A stretch of 64,000 nt of DNA from Miscanthus floridulus (Eukaryota; Streptophyta; Magnoliopsida; Poales; Poaceae), in NCBI RefSeq assembly GCF_019320115.1, contig NC_089584.1, positions 79,613,922-79,677,921 of the forward strand. Reading direction: 5' to 3'. Each line of letters opens with the position of its first letter. Within the stretch, counting starts at the first letter, position 1. Below the pieces are notes generated by a model. The model had not been told where the DNA came from and did no database searches. It worked only from the letters and a program-made list of their open reading frames with translations. Shown here in pieces: positions 23,427 through 34,614 of the stretch. Both the position numbers and the translations under genes were made by a program.

Positions 23427-25210
23427 CTTATGCACGAAATTTTGTCCCGTGCCGAGAGCACATGAGCAAGCCGGAAGGGTCCGCTCGATGGAGCTGGAGA
23501 TTCGCCTAGCTTAAGTATAGAGGTGGTCGATCCTACGCACTCCTCCCGAGACGTGCCAGTCAATTTGACCCTACAATTGACAAGGAGAGAAAGCTAATCA
23601 ATAATTTAAGACAGAACATGCTGGTGTTGCCAGACAGTCCCGAATGTGTGGCTCTAAGAGTCGATACGGAAGGAAATCGACTAAATAGTCAATTCCAGCA
23701 TTTTAATAAGATGAATCAATTAAAGCTAATGGAAGGTAAATCGGTTATCGCTCAGGATAGATCTCGTTATTTAGACAAACATTAGTCAATGATAAAAGGA
23801 TGTCAGCAATGATTAGTTTATGCTAAGCCAATGACTGCAAGTAACTAAATCCCTTTTGTATAAATGAAACAACTCATCGTCATTTAACTATTTAATAAAG
23901 ATAAATCTAATGAACATATTAGATCTCATCTATCGCTATGACCAGCGGGGCATAAGGCAGAATCATGCAGGACGTAGAAACAACAATAGATTCGACGACC
24001 CTAACTTATTACTAATATCAGTGGGGCATGAGGCAGAATCATGCAGGCCGTAATACAATAATAAGATCATGGACCTAACACATCTTTCAACCTGTCTCTA
24101 CTTCAACCGTCTCATGACGTGAACTGTTCGTAAAAGCACTCGATATCGACTAAAATAGTCGATTCAGGCATAGCGCACAGTTAAGGTCATATCCTATCAG
24201 GAACAGATCTACCAAATAACGATCCCCACTCTATAGTGCTAATAGTGGGGTGTGAGGCAGAATCACACAGGCCGTGATAACGGGCCATGGAACAGTTTTC
24301 ACTAGCCAAAAGATCTACTCAAGATCAGACATGCCTTAACCGCACACTATGCATGATCAAGATTGACATAAAACAACCGATAAAACATAACTCATCATTT
24401 AAAGTACAGATTAGATCAAATTTAGATTAACAAACGATGGGTAAAAAAAGATATAAGACCGATCTAGATCAATTTCAATCGGGCGAAGTGATATTGCTGT
24501 AATTAAATAAATAATGGAAGCAATAAGCAATATTGATAACTTAATGAATCTATCCGAAGGAACGCCACCCTTAGATAGAGCTGATAACTTGACCTTAATA
24601 TAGTTCGAGCAGTGGAGGTCGACTGAATCGATGCAGCCATACTTAAACTAGACAAGAGTCGATAACTAGCTTATACTAGAGTCGCAGTGGAGGTCGACTA
24701 GATCGATACAGCCGTACAAACAGAAATATAAGTCATGACGGTACTTACAGACAAGCAGTGGAGGTCGACCGGATCGATGCGGCCGTACTTGCTGAAGAAC
24801 TCGCCGAGATCTACTCTACTTCTACTCCTAAGGGGTGGCCGAAGCCGAAAAAAGTAAGTAGCTTGTATTAGATTGATTGTGTGTTTGATACAATAGCCAG
24901 GGGTTTATATTTATACCCTGGGCTGATAAGAGTCCAAAACGAACATGTCTAGATAAAAAGAAATACCAAGATACATGGACTCTAATTTCCTTTATGTAGA
25001 ATTATTACTGATGAAGCCTCCTTGTTTGATATGTGTCCTTGTTTCTTTCATCCTAATATGCACCTGGACGTCATGTCTTTCTCAAATTAATTAAATAATA
25101 TTGCTTGGCTGGCTTATAAATATCTCTTAATTAGAAAATTTTCTCGCTTTTGACATCATCGGCCGATCTCTTCCTTTCCAGGATAAGCTTACCAAATTTT
25201 GGTGTAAACA
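23427..25210 (-). repeat. 5' LTR of the 16087-25210 gypsy element
   Basis: This is the right-hand copy of the 1784-bp LTR, ending TTTTGGTGTAAACA before the CCATG duplication. Its inner terminus is eroded (CTTATGCACG against TGTCGGCATG in the other copy). The gag start codon lies only about 35 bp inside it. Confidence 0.85.
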
Positions 25211-25215
25211 CCATG

Positions 25216-25916
25216 GCAAGAATTCTTGGAAAGGCTCTAGGAGGCTCCATCGGATCAGCGGTGATAGGAGAGCTTGAGCCCCCTCGCCCCCACCGGATCC
25301 GTCATTGACCTCGTTGCTTTTTTAATTTCGGCAGAAGAATCAACAAAATAGACCCAGCCACCTCGCCATTTATTTAGTTCCAAAACAAAAATACGTGCAA
25401 ATCTGGTATGTTTCATCAAGGTACTGTACGTGCTACCTAGACGCTGGACCAGCCAACAACACCTGCTTGCATCAACTTTATCATTTCATCCAGTACTATA
25501 TTTTTAGTATTTTGCTAAATATTTTTTTCTCTGTAAAAGAGGTTCGAGGTAACATCTCCCAACAATACATTTTTTTTCTCCGTATGGTCGAAAGTACTCT
25601 TGCTTTAAATATTAACAAATATGTATATGCAGGATACTACCAACATAACTAGGAGAATTGCAAGAACTACTTGATTGCTGGTGTTTGCCGAGTCAATAAC
25701 CTTAGGATGCTGTTAAGAAGATGTGGCATTTAGGTTTTGTCAGAGGATACAATTAGGACATAATTGCTTCTTTTAGTTTTAGATATGCATAAAATTTAAT
25801 TTATAATATTGATGTTCCAAACATCATGTTCAAAAATGATTCTTTTCATAATAATATAACTCATGTTTATCGTATCATTGTTTTTTTGCAACACACATGT
25901 ATTTATCTAGTAAATT
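25216..25916. other. spacer between two gypsy elements
   Basis: No gene recognised. Rejoining the flanks across the 16087-25210 element gives GGAGCAGCCATGGCAAGAAT, with a short open stretch that stops within about 35 codons. The remainder is AT-rich. Confidence 0.35.
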
Positions 25917-27035
25917 TGTCGGTATTTTATAAACCGGACTAGTAAATTATACGAATGCCGTGCTGCTCCAGGAAGACGATAGTAGTATCTAAAAGACATG
26001 AGGATTTATACTGATTCAGACCGGAGCCCTACGTCCAGTCTTAGAGATGATCGAGTGCGTGTTTCTCACTTGAATGCTCTAAAATTCTTACAATAGGGGT
26101 GCAAGAATAGTGAAAGAGGTAGGAGAGCTAGAGTTAGGATAAGGGCTACCCGGAGGAAAGCTTAGAGAGCCTGGTGAGAATTAGAATGATGGGATGAGAT
26201 GATCAAGATGCCCTAAAAGGAGGCCTTGGCTGTCCATATGTAGAGTCCGGGGCTAGGTTACAAAGAAGGAGGTTCTCTCGACCGAGGGGTCATGAGCCTA
26301 AGGGAGGGGGCTAGCTAACTTGGCTTGCAAGTTACACCATCTTGTGGTGCACATCTGGACGTGGTTGTCGTCATGGTCTTGTGCTCATGTCGTGGCATGG
26401 CATGACATGGTGCCATAGTGCCCGTCATGGCGGTATTGTGGGCACGGTGGTGTTTCGCTAGCCGTTCTGCGCGACGTGGTCTTACCATGGTCTTCGTCAT
26501 CCTCCTGATCGTTCGTGGGCGTCATACAAGAGTTGGTAGTAGCCCTCGGGTCGTCGATCGTCTTGCTGCTTGTGGAGTTGGTGGCCAAGATCTCGAGTTT
26601 CGAGGTCGTGGCTTGCGCTGGCTTGGATGGCCTCTAAGTCAAGGCCATAATTGTTGATCCCATCCCGTAGCGGGTGGGATCGTACAAACGTCTTGTTGGG
26701 GTGTATTTGGACAGTGGTTCTCTGTACCTGCCATCACCACTTGGCAGTGTTGTCTTTTCTCTATTGCATGGCGCAGGGATGGAGTCTGACCAGACCGAGG
26801 TGACCGATGTCCCCTCGGTCCTTGCGGCAAGAGGTCGTGAGTTGCCGTGTAGCGTGCGGCTAAGCCAAGAGGAAGGGGTCGTAGCTGACCCTGGCTTCAG
26901 TGATTGGCCTGGTCCGCTTAGCTTAGCTGGGCCTCGGCCATTTGGGCTCAAGCTTGGCTTCAGTACCGCTGGCTGTCCGGCTTTATGTGAATCTTATTCG
27001 ATGCCTTGAGACACCCGGGGATCATAACCCCGATA
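25917..27035 (-). repeat. 3' LTR of the outermost gypsy element (1119 bp)
   Basis: The plus strand begins TGTCGGTATTTTATAAACCG and ends GATCATAACCCCGATA. Read on the minus strand it starts TATCGGGG, likely a TGTCGGGG whose second base has mutated, and ends CCGACA. The polypurine tract abuts its right edge. All ORFs inside it are chance readings. Confidence 0.65.
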
Positions 27036-27430
27036 GTAGCCCCCGAGCGTTTTTGTGATCACGAAGTGATCGTAGAAGCGCTGAGATGGGTGTGCTGAGT
27101 GTGGGTTCATAGTTGTGGTAGGCTCGAGCTTCGGCGCTCGACCCCTTTGCGGGCTGGTGCATTCAATGTGGTAGGTGGCTGTTACGTCCTGTCCTACCAG
27201 GGCACCCTATTGGTGCGGTATGTGACTGTTGAGCCCTGCCATGTCAGTGCGCTGCGTATCGGGGTTCGTGACCTAGGTAGAGACGAGTGGTCTTATTGAC
27301 GTTGTTGCCAGCCCTGCCCTTGAGAGAGTTGGTTTCCCTAACCCTATGCGGGCGTTTGACATTAGCTGCGGCCTCCCATGGTGCGCCATGTGGCATGGGG
27401 GCCTCAGGCTGCTTAGTCCGACTTCGGGCC

Positions 27431-27437
27431 TATAAAT
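27431..27437 (+). promoter_or_regulatory. TATA box of the antisense transcription unit
   Basis: CCTATAAATAGG is a strong plant TATA context in the plus orientation, opposite to the host element. It precedes a long leader (about 1.8 kb) before the antisense ORF start at 29278. Confidence 0.5.
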
Positions 27438-29277
27438 AGGTGCCCTCATACCGTTCAAACCACCTTCAACCACATCCATGTTTTGCCTTTAGCCATCCTT
27501 TGAAAGGTCAGGCTTTAAGAAAAAGGGGGAAGAGAGAGAAGTTCGAAGAGAACCGTGGGGTTCCAATCGTGCGGCCCACTGAGGGTTGTTTGCGGTGGCC
27601 GGAGGCCGGCGTAGCCCCTTCCAACAATTGATGCTAGGAGTTTTATGAGTAGGAGAGGGTTGGGGAGGTGCTCGGACCATTTTCTGGGCTCAGTGATTCC
27701 AGCAGCTCCTAGGCCCTTTAGGTTTTGCGTCACTGAAACACTAGTCCCAGTGGCCACGATTAGCATCTTCGAAAAACTATGGATGCCTCATCGTTTCCCC
27801 TCCATTTTCCAGGGCACGATGGTGGTGTTCTCTAAACCTGCCGACCCTACCCTCTTCTACGTGCTTCGATACAGAGGCTATGGTGCGGCGAGAAGGTTCG
27901 CGAAGGGTTTTTTGCCACCCCTTGTGGTCACGGTGTTCACCTCTGGACCTTTTTGTGGTGTCACCATCGAGGTGATACCTGGTCTTAGCACCTTGTGGGT
28001 GGCTCGTCCGCTCTTGTATCCGAAGGTGCTAAGATAGGAGAGGCTTCCCCTAAGTTTTGGGGTTCCCTCATAGTCTCAGCGAGCCCCTAGACCTTGAGGC
28101 CAGGGTCGTGCCTTTGTCTAGGGTCACCGGAAGGTCTGTTTTGGCCTAACAATGCAAGGAATCGTCTCCCCGACCTATTTTTGCATGGTCACTAGGTTTT
28201 CTGTGATCGTGCGGTGGCTAATAGGTCTTGGACTTTTTATTTCTTCCACGTGATCGAGCCATGATCACATTTTGTACTTCACATTGCTCCACGAAGGAGA
28301 CACTGCTATGCTATCCTGGCTATTTGCTTCATCGATCTCTCCCATAGAGGTTGTGGACCTTTGACGGTTTATGAGTCTTCAGATCTAGCCTTAGGTCTAG
28401 GACCTGGGACGTAGGGAGGAGTTGGTCATGGCTTGGCCTTGACCTCTTACGGGGTCATGGGGACCCGACTCTGCTTTTCCCTAGGTGTCCTTGTTGACCT
28501 CAAGAGGTCATGTTGCCTTGCGATAGGCGGGTTTGGTTCACCCCACGTGTGGAGAGGCATGTCCACCATAACCACGCGGTCGGAGCGATGCACCTCACCA
28601 GGGTTGATGGCTAATTCGAGCGGGACCCGATATCCTCCCCAATCAACATGGAGTTCGGTTGTGCCTCGTCGAGAGACATCCCATAAATCGTTGGCCATCA
28701 AACCTATCAGTCCATAACCACCTCCGCAGCGGTCAAAGATCAAGATGCCTCCCCCAGAGGGGGTCAACCTAGGTAACTTCAAAGCGGATGACTCAAACAC
28801 AGAGAGAGATGGTCACGTGGCTTCGCACCACCGATTAGAGACGTAGAGGCTCATCTCGCCCTGCCCCTAACCCTTGGTGGCCTCGAGCCCTTCTAAGGGC
28901 TAGACCAAGAGTGGATTTCCTAAGCACGACGCGGGGTCATGGGTGTGGTGGGTCGTTATGTGCACGATCTTGGGGGGGCGATTGGCCTCCTCGATCACAT
29001 CATGGCACAATGGCGCCCACTAACATGCAGTCATGTGTGCAAATCAAAATGATAAAGAGCGGTAATGTGCGATGCTTAGTTAGTTCGCGCCACTGCGTGG
29101 GCAACCATCCTAGGTGGTTAGTAAATGTGAGTGCGTGCACATGCATTTTAAGTGTCCACAGTGGCTATAAATATGCTAGAGTGGTATGGCAGAGAGGGCA
29201 TCCGCTTTGAGTAACCTGCTCTGCTACTCCCTTGTTTTTGCTTTTACGTGCTCGTAGTTCCTTCCTCGTCAGCCGGA
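27438..29277 (+). other. leader region of the antisense unit
   Basis: About 1.8 kb between TATA box and aORF start. Several ORFs on both strands (for example 27645-28037 plus, 28447-28800 minus) have no recognisable domain. I regard the region as untranslated or intronic leader. Confidence 0.35.
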
Positions 29278-29898
29278 ATGGATCGCGGTAAGCGGCCATG
29301 GGAGGAGTCGTCGGAGGCCGGTGTGCTACCACCATGTCTTCAGGCTTGCCTGCATGAGCAAGGGTAAGTATTCATGTGATGTTTTAGTTTGAGGTTTGAC
29401 CTATATTGATCACACATGTTCCTAGGGCTGCCTCCCATGCCATGTCCAGAGGGGCCACAGGGGCCACTTGTGTTGTAACCCCACCCATAGGGGGTCAAGT
29501 TCATTGTCCTCATTGTCTTCTTTGGATGATCGGCGTGAGTTCTATGAGCTCACCCACATGGCGGATGAGGCCAGCCAGCGCTATTCTGACACCACCCACG
29601 AGGTGGGTTAGCTAGAGCGCTGCCTTGATGCCATCAGGGTAGCCCTCATGGCCTTAGAGAGGGAGACTGCCATCGTGCAGGTTACAGACGCTGATGCCTA
29701 GGCCCACATCGTGGGTGAGGATGCTCTTCATCTTGTCATCTTGTTCGTTGTTCGCTACCTTTGACCTTCTCACCGTCTTGTTGCCAGCGTTGGAGAAGTA
29801 GTTGGGGGCCTCCCACCATGAGACGGAGGAGGCCCGCTTCAGGGAGACTCTCCTGATGGAGGACCATGAGCGCGCGGTGGTGGCAGGAGTTCGGTAGG
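29278..29898 (+). pseudogene. antisense ORF (aORF) of the gypsy element, two exons, interrupted
   Basis: The ATG at 29278 opens MDRGKRPWEESSEAGVLPP and runs to 29363, where AGG|GTAAGT is an ideal splice donor. A plausible acceptor is CCTAG at 29421-29425. In the second exon the ancestral frame reads REFYELTHMADEASQRYSD, then a TAG, then LERCLDAIRVALMALERE, a helical segment as in known aORF proteins. The frame directly spliced from exon 1 instead ends at 29615, so a frameshift has occurred. Element C cuts the unit at 29898. The function of aORF proteins is unknown to me. Confidence 0.5.
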
Positions 29899-30906
29899 TG
29901 TAACACCCTAGGTGTTTGGCTTCCACATTTGCACTTGCATTTCATAAACATGAGCATCATTCATCCATTCATGAGCTTGGATTGTTGAAACATGCTTTTG
30001 AAACATTGCAACATATTGTTATATTCCATGTGTGTTTGTTTTATGAAATGAATAGTGTGCAACACTCAAGTGCAACATGTCCAACTCACTCTTAAAACAT
30101 GTCACATACTTTAGTGAAACATGGTTAGTTAGTACTATGCCACAAACTCATGAAACATATGAAACATAGCTTTGAAACAAAAGTAACATTTCACTTGTTC
30201 TTCCTTGTTTCGATAAATGTGATGCTTGACTTTTGTGTGATCAATGTGTGGTGTAGCTAATTATCCTCTTAAACAACTTAGCTACACTTAGAATGTCATT
30301 AGGAACAATGTTCATGTTGACCATATTGCCTAATTATGCTTTCAAGTAATGGTTTGACTTGTGTTGACCCCTAGAGCTCTTTTGTTTGACTATTTAAAAA
30401 GTATAGCTTAGAGTGTTTGCATGTCTGAGCAACCTTAAGCAAAGTTGTAGGAAATTTTATAAGGAACAAAAGTTATTTTATGACCATCTGATGAAAATTT
30501 GCAGAACATGCTCAAAAAGGGTCCACAAGTTAGTTTTGAGGTCTATTTAGAAACTCAGAAATTTTCTAAGTCTTGGAACTGATTTTCAGTTTCATGTGTT
30601 GATGTTTGGAGCCTTGTATCTCACTAACCAAGCTGAACTAGCTCTAGCTACAATTGGAAAAGTTGTAGTCCTCACCTAGATCTCCAACTTTATCAACTAT
30701 GCCATGAGCTAGATCATCATGGTTTAGGAGTTATGGAGCGAGGAACTTGCGCTGTCAGTCGGCACCGATGAACGCTGAATCAAAAATTTTAGACCGGCAT
30801 AGTGGCCGACCGGCCGCAGGCCTCTGCCACCACGTGGCTGCCACACGCCATGGCCAGCCTGGCACCACTACCCGCTGTCAACCGCAAGAGGCCGCGTCCT
30901 TCTACT
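29899..30906 (+). repeat. 5' LTR of element C, first segment
   Basis: This aligns with 60244 onward at roughly 97% by eye. It stops at CCTTCTACT where element D begins; the intact copy continues CTCCCAACTTGC. Confidence 0.88.
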
Positions 30907-33900
30907 TGTGGCAGAACCTCCTAAATTATAGGACCCACATGCACTTGTCACTGTCCAACGACCCTTGACAACTATGCATATGTTCCTGGTAACTTAAGAA
31001 GTCTATCGGGTGTCCTCGGGGAACCCCGAATCATCCACGATTTCTAAGCAGGATCACATTATAGAGTCATTGCAGTATTACAACATTTATTCAAATATAT
31101 ACATCAGAGTAAAATAGCGGAAGTCTCACGATAACTTAATTTACAAACCAGTTGTTTCAAACCTTACAAACTAAGTTCGATAATTATTACAAACCATAGT
31201 AGTAGTGGAGTGGCATAATTAACATAAACATAACACACAAAATAAGCATCCTACCCAAGGATCACACATTCACTTATCGTCATCGATAGGAACAATAGTC
31301 ATGCAACAAGGTCCAAAACAGACCTGCTCATGAGGCTCACCTGCAACAAGGGTCAACGAACCCTTAGTACAAAAGTACTCAACAAGACTTAACCGAAATA
31401 AAAACTGAGAAGACTCAGGAATGCAGGCTCAGGGGTTCAAGGTATGGCTTTAGCAATACTCAAAGTTCTTTTGCGTAAAAGCTCTTTACAAAATTTTAGT
31501 ATTTCAACATTTAAACTTCATCAGAACAATATATGAATCTCCCATGATCCGTAATGAGATCATGAACTTCATATCAAACTCTTTCTCAAATCCAGCTCCA
31601 GGTTCAGTTATTAACTACGATGATGAACAGTGAGTTTAGTCTCCATAACCGAGGAGCAACGGCAATTTGAACTGATTATTAACCCAGCTGGGGATTCCAG
31701 ACCACACGACATATGCAGGTCCCCGGCTTACATATATCAACCTACCCTTGGATCTTCTAAAACAAGAACGGGTCCACACCACCCGAGAATACAGTACTCC
31801 ACCAATCCAGCCCATTGCCATGTGGGTACACGCTATTCCCACCATCTCTCCACTCCCAGTGCGCGAGTAGCCATTCTCATAATAGAATAGCCGAGTGAAG
31901 GCTTACCGGAGTATGTGGTTAGTACTACAAAGTCTCATCTCATGCAATTCAACAACGGACAGACCTTAATCGACATAGGCGGAAAGAAGCCGCTCACACG
32001 ACCTCCATGTCTTGTGGCTCTCACACACTGAGTCCGTCCGGTCTAGATTTATTACTTCCCATGCTCATATCTCATGATAACATAAGTAACCAAAAATTCA
32101 TTTAAAACTCTCAGGTGACAGGTAATGACCTGACTAAGCATGACTAAGCATAACTAGACATTTACGAATAAAACAGGTAATCAAGGTAGATATGGAAAAA
32201 CAATGTTGGTGATGCACCAATTAGGTTTCCACTTGACTCCTAATCACTTAATGCAGTATATAAAAGCAAAAGCGATAAAATTTGTAAAACATAAGGTAGG
32301 GTTAAATGCATTCGGGGCTTGCCTTCGTTGACGGAAAAGTTAGGTTCCTGCGACGTTCCACAAGTATCCGATCCGACCTCAACAGACGGATTAACCTCCT
32401 CCGCAACTTGATTAACTACCACGTGTTCACCTTCGTTCACTACACGTAGTAACAATGCCATGTTTAACATGATGCGGAATACGAAACATGATGCGTGATG
32501 ATGGATGTAAAATTAACAATTCGAATACAACTTTCCTTCGCGGTACAGTTGTAAGTCAAACGAACTAAATCTTTTTCGTAACACATACATCAATTGCCAA
32601 TGATCATTATCAACTAATGACCCAAGGTCATCACTCAATCCAAAATTTTAAACAAAACCTAAATCATTAAAGGTTACTATTTACTTTTATGAATTAATTA
32701 TTTAATTCAAAATTATGAAATAAATCAACTTATTCTAATTGAGCTCAAAATTTTTGTAAATGTTCATCACATGAAAACTAAGTGGAAAAACAATTTTCAT
32801 AATTTTTGGATAAAGGATTAAGCCTAGAAAAATTATGAAAACTTATTTATTAATTAATTGAGCAATTTTGATCACATTCAAAAAGTATTGAAAAACAATA
32901 TTTCATATTTTTACTAAATAGTATTCATCATAGAGAGGTCACACAAAATGTTTTATAATTTTTAGAGCTCTAAATAAATCTACATAAAAATAACAAATTA
33001 CAACACTATTCATTCAAATCTGAAAAACAGAAAATTCATTTTGAATGCTGAGTCACTGACAAGGTGACCCCACATGTCATCTTCAACCTCTAGCTTTGAC
33101 CACGATGGCAACGGCGCTGACCGACGAAAACTCGCCGACGGTGAGACCAACGGCGACGGCCAAAGTACCAAAACACTCCCCACACCACCCTGCATCGCTT
33201 GAAGGCACTAGCTTGAGCAATTTTAGCGAGTTACGAGCTTGACATCGGCCATGGCGGACGCGGTGGCTCAGCGATGCCACATCGGCGAAACAAGGCCGGT
33301 AGAGTGTAAACAAAAGGCACGGGAAGGTTCAGCAGCTCACCACGAACACGTTGGAGCAAAGAGCGAGACCGGAGAAGCAACGGTGACGCGGGTCGATGTT
33401 CACAGCGACCACGGTGGAGCAAACCTCAGTGACGGCGGTGCTCAGGCAACTGTGATGGACAAAATGAGCAATCAACTGGTCATAGAGCATCTCAGGAACA
33501 AGGCAAAGCTAGAGGTGCACTAAGCAAGAGCAAAGGCTCACCGAAGAGTGCTGGCCACGACGGCGCAAGCACGACGAAGAGGTTGCCGGCCGCGAGGAAG
33601 AAGGGTTCGCACCGCGGGTTCCTGGCGAAATCAGGTGACCACAGTTGGATGGCTAGGCGTGCAAGGAGTAGGCGAAGCTATTGAGTGCTTCGCTGCGATG
33701 GGGAAGGCACTACAGCGACGGCGCGAGGTCACCGGAGTTGAGCAAGGGCGACGGGAAAAGCAGAGCAACGAAAGGAAGAACGGCGACGTCGTCTGAGCTT
33801 TATAGAGCAGCCAAGAGAGCAAGGAGACAACACGCAGTGGCCTTCTCCGTGTCTGGAACCGAGCAGAAGGACGCCGGCGGTGGGGCGGTGGTCGTGGTAC

Positions 33901-34452
33901 TATTCCACATAATTACAGAATTGCCATTTGTTTTAAAATCCAAATTACTCCCAAATTTGTATAACAACTCAAAAATCTCCAAAAATAAAAGTTGCTCAGA
34001 ATTCAAAGTTCTACAACTTTGCTTTTATAACCATCCCCTAATTCGGTCTACATTTTGAAATGAAATTTTGAATCCAAATAGGGGACATTTAACGAATTAC
34101 GCCTTTTCAAATTACTTCAAATTTTTCATAACAACTTTGAAAACTCCAAAAACAAACTTTGTATAACTTGTCAAGCTCTACACTTTTTCTTTTAGGCTCA
34201 ACCCCAAAATGTGCTTAGATTTTGAAATGAGTTTTCAGGGCAGGATTTAAACACTGAAAATCAGGGTTTTCTAAAAAATTAAAAATCCAAACAAACTTTG
34301 AACTTGATTCAAACAATACAATTCAACACATACCACATAAATGTAAACTTGTTTTAGTGAATGCATAACAAAGTTCTCACCAAGGCCAAATGCTTTGCAA
34401 TGCATATGATGACATGTCCTGTTTTAGGTTTTAAAACACCAGGGGTGTTACA
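30907..34452 (-). repeat. 3' LTR of element D (3546 bp)
   Basis: The plus strand begins TGTGGCAGAACCTCC and ends CACCAGGGGTGTTACA. The minus-strand polypurine tract TTTTAGGGGGAAGGAT abuts it at 34453-34468. A GC-rich block (33060-33880) produces spurious ORFs on both strands. Compared with the other copy it lacks about 33 bp, present there near 46507-46541. Confidence 0.88.
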
Positions 34453-34614
34453 ATCCTTCCCCCTAAAAGAAATCTCGCCCCGAGATTCAAAGCCATAGGG
34501 TAAGTAATAGAAAAGGAAATGTGTCACGCGAACACATACAAAATCTATCCATAAAACAGCTAAGGTCCCTTTACAAAACACAACTTGCAACAACCGAGCT
34601 CAACTAACATTACT

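Larger units (their letters stand above)
16087..25210 (-). mobile_element. complete but defective Ty3-gypsy element (about 9.1 kb)
   Basis: Two directly repeated LTRs of 1784 bp flank a 5.6-kb interior. CCATG is duplicated exactly outside both ends (16082-16086 and 25211-25215), fixing the borders. The element reads right to left: 5' LTR, gag, protease, a scrap of reverse transcriptase, a polypurine tract and the 3' LTR. RNase H and integrase are absent, so it cannot move on its own. Gag and protease style (SLSGPAFTWFSSLP, VDGGASINFMP) suggests the Tat-type gypsy lineage; this is recognition, not a search result. LTR copies differ by several percent by eye, so it is older than the nest to its right. 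Confidence 0.88.
25917..29898 (-). mobile_element. outermost gypsy element of the nest (3' part: LTR plus antisense gene unit)
   Basis: The 3' LTR lies at 25917-27035, and the element interior starts at its right with the minus-strand polypurine tract CGCTCGGGGGCTAC (27036-27049). Interior sequence runs to 29898, where element C interrupts it. Its pol and 5' LTR should lie beyond the right window edge. A plus-strand (antisense) transcription unit between pol and the 3' LTR is known in grass Tat-type gypsy elements, which is how I place it. The left duplication would be AAATT (25912-25916). Confidence 0.65.

Noticed and set aside
33060..34060. Host genes in GC-rich ORFs of the element D LTR
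   Set aside because: The same ORFs recur in the other LTR (45690-46700) and none shows a domain; they are composition artefacts.
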